Source: Candidatus Margulisiibacteriota bacterium
Lineage (GTDB): Bacteria; Margulisbacteria; WOR-1; O2-12-FULL-45-9
Assembly (NCBI GenBank): GCA_018814265.1
Contig: JAHIZU010000201.1
Location: forward strand, 1 to 8,410
Reading direction: 5' to 3'
Length of the DNA stretch: 8,410 bases
The notes below the pieces were generated by a model. That model did no database searches. It saw only the letters and a list, made by a program, of their open reading frames with translations, and was not told the origin of the DNA. The position numbers and the translations under genes are program-made. The number at the start of each line of letters is the position of its first letter. The first letter of the stretch is position 1. Below, one piece after another: positions 1 to 4,552 of this stretch.

Positions 1-147
1 AAGATCCGAATTAAGGTGCTTACCGGCCCCAGCAAAAAACCGCAGGAAATCTTAAGTAAAGATGTGGAAGAGGCCCCTTCGGCACTGAATCGCCTGGCCA
101 AAGAGAAAAAAAGCAAGGCTGCTAAGAAGGAAAAGAAGAAGAAATAA
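1..147 (+). CDS. C-terminal fragment of an unassigned protein with a lysine-rich tail
   Basis: An open frame enters from the left edge in frame 1 and ends at TAA (145-147), giving 48 residues. The visible part begins KIRIKVLTGPSKKPQEI and ends in a run dominated by Lys, Ala and Glu (AKKEKKKK), a disordered basic tail of a kind that often binds nucleic acid. I do not recognise the family. In many bacteria the gene just upstream of coaBC is rpoZ, the RNA polymerase omega subunit, so that is the guess from gene order. The residues seen do not clearly match omega, so no symbol is given. The stop is 51 nt before the coaC start, and the gap holds a short repeat array. I am confident that this is coding sequence, but not of its identity. 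Confidence 0.55.
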   Translation, partial: KIRIKVLTGPSKKPQEILSKDVEEAPSALNRLAKEKKSKAAKKEKKKK

Positions 148-151
148 TATA

Positions 152-190
152 CACGGATTTGCGCGGATAGGGTCACGGATAACCACGGAA
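152..190. repeat. Four-copy CACGGAT short repeat array
   Basis: Copies lie at 152-158 (CACGGAT), 162-168 (CGCGGAT), 174-180 (CACGGAT) and 184-190 (CACGGAA), with starts 10, 12 and 10 nt apart. The array fills most of the gap between the upstream gene and coaC. Its last copy contributes GGAAG (187-191), which is the best Shine-Dalgarno candidate for the coaC GTG start 7 nt further on. It has the look of a dispersed intergenic mini-repeat. That it recurs elsewhere in the genome is an inference. Confidence 0.6.
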
Positions 191-198
191 GAACTCCA

Positions 199-723
199 GT
201 GTTAAAAGGGAAAACCATAATTCTCGGCGTTTCCAGCAGTATAGCAGCTTATAAGGCTTGTGAAGTTGTTTCGCGTTTAAAAAAGCTGGGGGCTGAGGTG
301 TGGGTGGTAATGACCAAAGAAGCTGCTAAGCTGATTACCCCTCTGACTTTTCGTACGCTGTCCGGGAACCCGGTTATTACTGATCTTTTTTCTCCAGAGC
401 TGACCGATCTGCCTATTCCTCATATTTCCTTAACTAAAAAAGCCGACCTTCTTTTGATCGCCCCATGTACTGCTAATATTGTCGGAAAACTGGCGAATGG
501 TATTGCTGATGATCCTTTGACCACCATAGCGTTAGCTTCCACAGCAAAGAAATTGCTTGCTCCGGCCATGAACTGTGAAATGTGGCGGAACGTTGTTGTT
601 AAAGAGAATATTCAGAAATTAGGAGTTCGGAGTTTTGAGTTCGTAGGGCCGGAAGAAGGAAAATTGGCTTGTGGTGATGAGGATATTGGCAGGATGTCTG
701 AGCCAGAGGCAATAGTAGGTTAG
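199..723 (+). CDS. coaC: Phosphopantothenoylcysteine decarboxylase half (CoaC) of a split CoaBC
   Basis: CoaC is an FMN-dependent flavoprotein that decarboxylates 4'-phosphopantothenoylcysteine to 4'-phosphopantetheine in cytoplasmic coenzyme A synthesis. The 174 residues span the whole flavoprotein domain: GVSSSIAAYKA near the N-terminus, the active-site His75 in HISL, APCTAN, Asn125 in PAMN, and Cys158 in the flexible flap LACGDEDIGRM. These three catalytic positions fall at the same numbers as in E. coli Dfp. The start is GTG at 199, supported by GGAAG at 187-191 and by the family-typical MLKGKTIILG opening. The frame ends at TAG (721-723) after EPEAIVG. The same frame continues past the TAG straight into CoaB, so a single stop codon separates the halves of what is normally one protein of about 400 residues. 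Residues around 142-147 may derive from a GAGTT-type repeat. Confidence 0.93.
   Translation: MLKGKTIILGVSSSIAAYKACEVVSRLKKLGAEVWVVMTKEAAKLITPLTFRTLSGNPVITDLFSPELTDLPIPHISLTKKADLLLIAPCTANIVGKLANGIADDPLTTIALASTAKKLLAPAMNCEMWRNVVVKENIQKLGVRSFEFVGPEEGKLACGDEDIGRMSEPEAIVG
622..643. repeat. Possible GAGTT-type short repeat inside coaC
   Basis: Three near-copies, GGAGTTC (622-628), GGAGTTTT (629-636) and GAGTTCG (637-643), lie head to tail within coaC and encode GVRSFEFV. The segment falls in a variable linker just before the conserved VGPEEGKLACG flap. The length there appears family-normal, so if this is a repeat it replaced rather than lengthened the linker. The array is short and could be chance. 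Confidence 0.3.
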
Positions 724-735
724 GCAGTTAGCTTG
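721..735 (+). other. In-frame amber stop and TTG restart at the CoaC-CoaB junction
   Basis: TAG at 721-723 is followed in the same frame by GCA GTT AGC and then TTG at 733. Reading through gives EAIVG-stop-AVSLLIPDQDLKGKHVL, which has the length and texture of the normal interdomain linker of fused CoaBC. The TTG could restart translation 9 nt after the stop, aided by a weak AGG at 722-724. No other in-frame codon is disturbed on either side. This is the only TAG among the eight stop codons I read in the window. Confidence 0.75.
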
Positions 736-1407
736 CTGATTCCTGATCAGGATTTAAAAGGTAAGCATGTTTTGGTGACAGCGGGAGGGACAAAAGAAGC
801 GATTGATCCAGTGCGATATATTTCCAACCGTTCCTCAGGCAAAATGGGCTATGCCTTGGCCAGAGCGGCCCGGGAAAGAGGCGCGGCAGTCACTTTAATT
901 TCTGCCAACGGGCATTTACCTGATCTGCTTGATATCAAGACAATTAAAGTTGAATCAGCTGCTGGCATGCTGGAGGCAGTGCTTGATTTTTGCAATAACG
1001 CGCACGCGGTTATTATGGCTGCGGCGGTGAGTGACTTCAAATCCGAAATCCGAAATTCTAAATCCGAAACAAATTCTAAATCCAAAATAAAAAAAAGCAA
1101 AAACGGATTGCAATTAAATTTGGTCCCGACAACAGATATACTTAAAACGATTGCCAGGCAAAAAGGACGTAAAGGTAGGGTGCTGGCTGGTTTTGCGCTG
1201 GAAACTGATAACTTGATCAGGAATGCCAAGAAAAAGCTGAAGGATAAAGATTTAGATCTGATCGTTGCTAACGATGACTCGACGTTCGACAGTGATTCGA
1301 TCAAGTTTTCAATAGTTTTAAAAAATGATAAGGTTTTAGATTTTCCACAGCAGTCTAAAGAGCAAGCCGCTCACCTCATTCTTGATAAGGTCAAAGCCCT
1401 TTTCTGA
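733..1407 (+). CDS. coaB: Phosphopantothenate-cysteine ligase half (CoaB) of a split CoaBC
   Basis: CoaB activates 4'-phosphopantothenate with CTP and joins it to cysteine, the step before CoaC. The segment opens with the CoaB signature VTAGGTKEAIDPVRYISNRSSGKMG, with the conserved Asn at residue 32 counted from the TTG. It continues with MAAAVSDF, the KIKK motif (118-121) that carries the active-site lysine, LVPTTDIL, GFALETDN and DLIVAND. Between SDF and KIKK there are 15 residues where E. coli and B. subtilis have about 8. The extra residues (KSEIRNSKSETNSKS, 103-117) are encoded by a heptanucleotide repeat. The TTG at 733 is the first usable start after the amber codon, but an ancestral fused frame from 199 is equally readable. 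The domain is otherwise intact to TGA (1405-1407), 4 nt before priA. Expression level and fusion status are uncertain, the enzymatic identity is not. Confidence 0.9.
   Translation: MLIPDQDLKGKHVLVTAGGTKEAIDPVRYISNRSSGKMGYALARAARERGAAVTLISANGHLPDLLDIKTIKVESAAGMLEAVLDFCNNAHAVIMAAAVSDFKSEIRNSKSETNSKSKIKKSKNGLQLNLVPTTDILKTIARQKGRKGRVLAGFALETDNLIRNAKKKLKDKDLDLIVANDDSTFDSDSIKFSIVLKNDKVLDFPQQSKEQAAHLILDKVKALF
1039..1083. repeat. AAATCCG heptad repeat inserted in frame in coaB
   Basis: Near-identical 7-nt units follow one another: AAATCCG (1039-1045), AAATCCG (1046-1052), AAATTCT (1053-1059), AAATCCG (1060-1066), then AAAC, AAATTCT (1071-1077) and AAATCC (1078-1083), with an A-rich tail to about 1098. 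Because 7 is not a multiple of 3, each unit is read in a different frame, giving a low-complexity Ser/Lys/Glu/Asn peptide. The excess over the usual CoaB length here is about 7 codons (21 nt), which equals three units. Confidence 0.75.
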
Positions 1408-1411
1408 GCAT

Positions 1412-3400
1412 ATGTTCGCTGAAATCATCCTCTCCAAAGTATCCCGCGGAATAGACAAGATCTTCCACTATTCTATTCCCAGGGAATTAGTAGCTGACAT
1501 CAAGATCGGGCATCAGGTCCTGGTACCCTTTGGCCGTAGAACGGATCTGGGCTATGTGGTTGGGTTTGTGGAAAAGGCCGAGGTCAAAAATGTTAAAGAT
1601 ATCCTTTCCATCGCTTCGGAACACCCGGTTTTTACTAAAGAACAGGTTGAGCTGGCCAAGTGGCTGGCTGATTATTATTGTTCTTTCTTTTTAACCGCTT
1701 TAAGGCTTGTAATGCCTCCGGGGACGAGTCAAAGAGAAGGCCGGAGGCCAAAGATCCAAGGCCAGAGGCCTGAGGCAAAGGAAGTAAAACAGACCCAAAG
1801 CCCAATGACACCGACCCCAGAACAGCAAGCCGCACTGCAAGCTATTAAGCAAGCCCTTGATCAAAGTAGACCAGAAAAATATTTGCTTTATGGTGTTACT
1901 GGCTCCGGAAAGACGGAAGTTTATTTGCAGGCAGTGGCGCATGCTTTGGCCAAAGGGAAGAGCGCTATTGTGCTGGTGCCGGAGATTTCTCTAACCCCTC
2001 AATTAGTTGAACGCTTTCAGGCGCGTTTTGGCGACCACATCGCGGTGCTCCACAGCCACCTGACGCAAAAACAGCGAAGGGATGAATGGCAAAGAATCGC
2101 TACAGGTGAAGCCAAAATTATTTTAGGTGCTCGTTCCGCTGTTTTTGCCCCAGTTAAGAACCTTGGCTTGATCGTTATTGATGAAGAGTTTGAAACGAGC
2201 TATAAACAAGATAAAAGCCCTCGTTATCATGCTAGAGAAGTTGCTGGCTTTTTGGCTGGTCAGCACCAGGCAGTGGTGATCCTGGGGTCAGCAACTCCTT
2301 CGGTTGAAACTTTTTATAAGGCGGAGCAGGGCGAGTATCAGAAACTTGTTCTGGCCAAACGCATTGATGACCGGCCGCTGCCGCCGGTTGAGGTGATTGA
2401 TATGCGGCGCCAGGGCAGATTCCTTTTGTCAAAAGAATTACGTGAAGAGCTGAAAACGACCCTGGCTAAAGGCGAACAGGCCATTTTATTTATTAACCGC
2501 CGCGGCTTTTATACTTTTGTCATGTGCCGCGCCTGCGGCAACCCCATCGAGTGTCCTGATTGCGCCATCTCGCTTTCATACCATTCGGATAGCCAACAAG
2601 TGCTTTGTAACCGCTGCGACTATAGGGCCGCAGTGCCGTCAACCTGTCCGCGCTGCAACAGTAGTTCGATCGCCTATTTTGGTATTGGCACCCAGCGCAT
2701 TGAAAACGAAGTGGCACAGGTTTTTCCTCAAGCTAGGATCCTGCGCTATGACACCGACTCGGTTAGTAAACGGGGTTCTCATGAAACATTTTTTGCCGCT
2801 TTTGCCGAGCACAAAGCAGATGTCTTGATCGGCACCCAGATGGTGACCAAGGGGTTGGATGTGGCCAATGTTACCCTGGTCGGGGTCGTTTCAGCTGATA
2901 CTGCTTTGCAGCTGCCTGATTTTCGCTCAGCGGAACATACTTTTCAGCTGCTGACCCAGGTGGCAGGCCGGGCCGGCAGGCATCACCTGCCCGGCAAAGT
3001 AATTATCCAAACCTATACCCCAGAGCATTACGCCATTAAAACCGCAACTGGACATGACTATGAGGCGTTCTACGCGCAGGAGATAAAACATCGCCAGGAA
3101 CTGAGCTATCCGCCTTTTGCCAGGCTGATCAGTTTGCTGATCAGCGGGCCAGAGGCAAGTAAGGTTGAAAAGATCGCAGCGGATCTTGGGCAATTTCTTC
3201 GAAAAAGATTAGCTAAACAAGTTTTAGGGCCGGCCTCAGCGGTTATTCCCAGGCTGCGGGGGCAATGGCGCTGGCAAATACTTTTAAAAGGAAAGGATCT
3301 TGGTCTGCTGCGGCAGGCAGTCCAGGAAACTCTAGCCAAAGTGGTCGTTCCCCAGGAGATCCGGGTAACCGTTGATGTTGAGCCAATGGGGCTGCTTTAA
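1412..3400 (+). CDS. priA: Replication-restart helicase PriA, short form without a winged-helix domain
   Basis: PriA is a 3'-5' superfamily 2 helicase that recognises stalled forks and D-loops and reloads the replisome. The start is ATG at 1412, giving 662 residues and an N-terminus MFAEIILSKVSRGIDKIFHYS that matches the family 3'-DNA-binding domain (about 2-104). The helicase core follows: Walker A GVTGSGKT (161-168), motif II DEEF (257-260), then KQDKSPRYHARE. Eight zinc cysteines lie at 372, 375, 381, 384, 399, 402, 412 and 415. The core then shows TKGLDVANVTLVGV, PDFRSAEHTFQLL and QVAGRAGR (from 516). The C-terminal domain has YPPFARL and ends VEPMGLL. Two things are odd. The winged-helix domain normally found after residue 105 is missing and replaced by a linker of about 28 residues (105-132) encoded partly by a GGCC-rich repeat. 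The usual DEEH box reads DEEF. Total length is below E. coli (732) and B. subtilis (about 805). The gene starts 4 nt after coaB and converges with the transpeptidase gene 1 nt away. Confidence 0.95.
   Translation: MFAEIILSKVSRGIDKIFHYSIPRELVADIKIGHQVLVPFGRRTDLGYVVGFVEKAEVKNVKDILSIASEHPVFTKEQVELAKWLADYYCSFFLTALRLVMPPGTSQREGRRPKIQGQRPEAKEVKQTQSPMTPTPEQQAALQAIKQALDQSRPEKYLLYGVTGSGKTEVYLQAVAHALAKGKSAIVLVPEISLTPQLVERFQARFGDHIAVLHSHLTQKQRRDEWQRIATGEAKIILGARSAVFAPVKNLGLIVIDEEFETSYKQDKSPRYHAREVAGFLAGQHQAVVILGSATPSVETFYKAEQGEYQKLVLAKRIDDRPLPPVEVIDMRRQGRFLLSKELREELKTTLAKGEQAILFINRRGFYTFVMCRACGNPIECPDCAISLSYHSDSQQVLCNRCDYRAAVPSTCPRCNSSSIAYFGIGTQRIENEVAQVFPQARILRYDTDSVSKRGSHETFFAAFAEHKADVLIGTQMVTKGLDVANVTLVGVVSADTALQLPDFRSAEHTFQLLTQVAGRAGRHHLPGKVIIQTYTPEHYAIKTATGHDYEAFYAQEIKHRQELSYPPFARLISLLISGPEASKVEKIAADLGQFLRKRLAKQVLGPASAVIPRLRGQWRWQILLKGKDLGLLRQAVQETLAKVVVPQEIRVTVDVEPMGLL
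1738..1776. repeat. GGCC/GAGGCC-rich short repeat in frame in priA
   Basis: Two similar half-arrays, AAGGCCGGAGGCC (1738-1750) and AAGGCCAGAGGCC (1758-1770), are separated by AAAGATC-type sequence and followed by TGAGGC (1771-1776). They encode part of the linker REGRRPKIQGQRPEAKE between the 3'-DNA-binding domain and the helicase core. The composition differs from the surrounding priA sequence. It resembles a dispersed mini-repeat captured in frame. Recurrence in the genome cannot be tested here. Confidence 0.65.
3124..3145. repeat. Perfect 9-bp hairpin within priA
   Basis: GCTGATCAG (3124-3132) and CTGATCAGC (3137-3145) are exact reverse complements separated by TTTG, and each also contains the palindrome CTGATCAG. 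The stretch encodes LISLLIS in the C-terminal domain. There is no T-run, so it is not a terminator. It may simply reflect repeated Leu-Ile codons (CTG ATC). Confidence 0.5.
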
Positions 3401-3401
3401 T

Positions 3402-3971
3402 TTAGTCCGGGATGATCAGCACCGGCGTCTTGAGGTCGATCTTGGAAAAGAGATACTTGATGACTCGATTCTCCACTGCCACGCAGCCCCGGGTGTCATC
3501 TTTTTTTGTTACAAAAGTAAAGTTTGGATCTTTCTTTTCCATGCGATCTAAGTAACGAGAAACACTGGTTGCTGCGCCATGGATGCCGTAGGCGCCAGGA
3601 TTGCTCAGGCTTAGGAACAGGGTGTAGCGGCTCCGGTTGTTTTTCCCGTCAACATACGTTTCACCTTCTGGCGTGCGGTGATATTTATTGGCTAAAGAGA
3701 CCTTGACCGGAAAATTGTAGATAAACCCGTTCCACTTATCGTTTCTAACCAGTTTCCCATTCCTATAATAATAAAGCAGATGGTCTTTCTTGCTGACTAC
3801 AATAACATCTTGATCCCGATATTTTTGGGCAAACTCCCAGACCTTCTGCTTGAAGTACAATAGGCGGGGCACTTCTTTTTCCCGGCCAGCCTGGCTGTCT
3901 AAAGCGGACAGAACAAAGGCAAAAAAGGCCAGACAGATGATTATTAGAGCTGATTTTTTTAAGTTGATCAT
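3402..3971 (-). CDS. Exported YkuD-family L,D-transpeptidase
   Basis: The 189-residue product starts at ATG (3971-3969) behind a strong Shine-Dalgarno AAGGTG (positions 3985-3980 on the - strand) and ends at TAA (3404-3402). Residues 1-29 form a signal peptide or N-terminal anchor: basic MINLKK, a hydrophobic core ALIIICLAFFAFVL, then polar residues. The YkuD domain follows, with DHLLYYYRNGKLV as its first strands, HRTPEGETYV (98-107), the catalytic-site His131 in YGIHG, and the nucleophile Cys163 in TRGC with the downstream Arg/Val pattern. Such enzymes make 3-3 peptidoglycan cross-links or attach proteins to peptidoglycan outside the cytoplasmic membrane. The specific reaction cannot be told. 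There is no LysM or other wall-binding domain. The gene lies between priA and def on the opposite strand, so it needs its own promoter in 3972-4054. Confidence 0.88.
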   Translation of the reverse strand: MINLKKSALIIICLAFFAFVLSALDSQAGREKEVPRLLYFKQKVWEFAQKYRDQDVIVVSKKDHLLYYYRNGKLVRNDKWNGFIYNFPVKVSLANKYHRTPEGETYVDGKNNRSRYTLFLSLSNPGAYGIHGAATSVSRYLDRMEKKDPNFTFVTKKDDTRGCVAVENRVIKYLFSKIDLKTPVLIIPD

Positions 3972-4060
3972 TTATCTCTCACCTTATATTTATCATCAAT
4001 TTACAGGCAAAATTTCATTTTTGATGTGAAATCAGCCATAAAGTAAGGTATAATTTGGGC
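3972..4060. promoter_or_regulatory. Divergent A/T-rich promoter region between the transpeptidase gene and def
   Basis: This short gap separates two divergent genes, so it should hold promoters for both. On the - strand the transpeptidase Shine-Dalgarno sits at 3985-3980, and no convincing -35/-10 pair precedes it, only a weak TTGCCT/TATAAG pair with a 16-nt spacer that would overlap the ribosome site. A 6-bp inverted repeat, ATTTCA (4012-4017) and TGAAAT (4027-4032) with 9 nt between, lies in the middle and overlaps the def -35 candidate. It could be an operator for either gene. Confidence 0.5.
4026..4054 (+). promoter_or_regulatory. Candidate sigma70-type promoter of def
   Basis: A perfect TATAAT (4049-4054) is preceded at 17 nt by GTGAAA (4026-4031), which matches 4 of 6 positions of TTGACA. 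Transcription would start at about 4061, the position of the GTG start codon of def. Since the upstream gene is on the opposite strand, def needs a promoter here, and this is the best candidate. Confidence 0.55.
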
Positions 4061-4552
4061 GTGAAACAACAGGTCATTAGATTTCCCAATCCGGTCTTGC
4101 GCAAAAAAGCCAAGGCAGTAAAACGGATCACTCCGCAGATCATCAAACTAATGGATCAAATGATCAAGATCATGCACGCGGCGCCCGGGATCGGTCTGGC
4201 CGCGCCGCAGATCGGCGAGTCGCTGAGAATAATTGTGGCGGATATTGGGGCAGGAGAAATCGCGCTGGCTAATCCAAGGATTGTGACCAAGCAAGGCAAA
4301 CAAACCTTTACCGAAGGCTGCTTGTCGCTGCCCGGGGTAGAGGCGCCGGTTGAACGCGCTGCCCGGGTTACTGTTAAGGGCTTGAGCCGTGAAGGACAAG
4401 CCGTTACTATTGAGGCCGAGGATCTGCTGGCCACGGTTTTGCAGCATGAGATCGACCACCTTGATGGCAAGGTCTTTATTGATCGGGTATCAGACCCGAG
4501 CCTGATAAAGCATGTGGTTTTTGCCAAGGAAAAAAAGGAAGAATTAATATAA
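4061..4552 (+). CDS. def: Peptide deformylase
   Basis: Peptide deformylase removes the N-formyl group from nascent proteins in the cytoplasm, using an active-site metal. From GTG 4061 the product has 163 residues with all three family motifs: GIGLAAPQ (43-50), EGCLSLPG with the metal ligand Cys87, and QHEIDHL with metal ligands His129 and His133 and catalytic Glu130. From this start the GLAAPQ box aligns in length with E. coli deformylase, which supports GTG 4061. TTG at 4055, two codons upstream and 6 nt after AAGG (4045-4048), is the alternative. It would need transcription to start upstream of the TATAAT box, which itself lies between that AAGG and the TTG. The gene is followed without any gap by the sensor kinase and then by fmt, the enzyme that adds the formyl group to initiator tRNA. 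Confidence 0.94.
   Translation: MKQQVIRFPNPVLRKKAKAVKRITPQIIKLMDQMIKIMHAAPGIGLAAPQIGESLRIIVADIGAGEIALANPRIVTKQGKQTFTEGCLSLPGVEAPVERAARVTVKGLSREGQAVTIEAEDLLATVLQHEIDHLDGKVFIDRVSDPSLIKHVVFAKEKKEELI

Noticed and set aside
721..723. TAG as a reassigned sense codon
   Set aside because: Only one such codon is seen, and all other genes end normally at TAA or TGA with family-typical lengths. One case cannot support a changed genetic code. Nonsense change, reinitiation or a base error are simpler.
1039..1083. CRISPR-like or mobile-element origin of the heptad array
   Set aside because: Units are 7 nt with no spacers, no terminal inverted repeats and no target duplication that can be recognised. It is a simple tandem array.
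849..1304. 151-codon open frame on the - strand across coaB
   Set aside because: It lies wholly antisense to a well-conserved CoaB domain, its residues are low complexity, and it has no ribosome site or family likeness. It is a shadow of coaB.
1382..1411. priA start upstream at 1382
   Set aside because: It would overlap coaB by 26 nt with a non-conserved N-terminus. ATG 1412 gives the family-typical opening right after the coaB stop.
4021..4054. TTGATG (4021-4026) as the -35 of the def promoter
   Set aside because: The spacing to TATAAT is 22 nt, too long for a sigma70 promoter. GTGAAA at 4026-4031 with a 17-nt spacer fits better.
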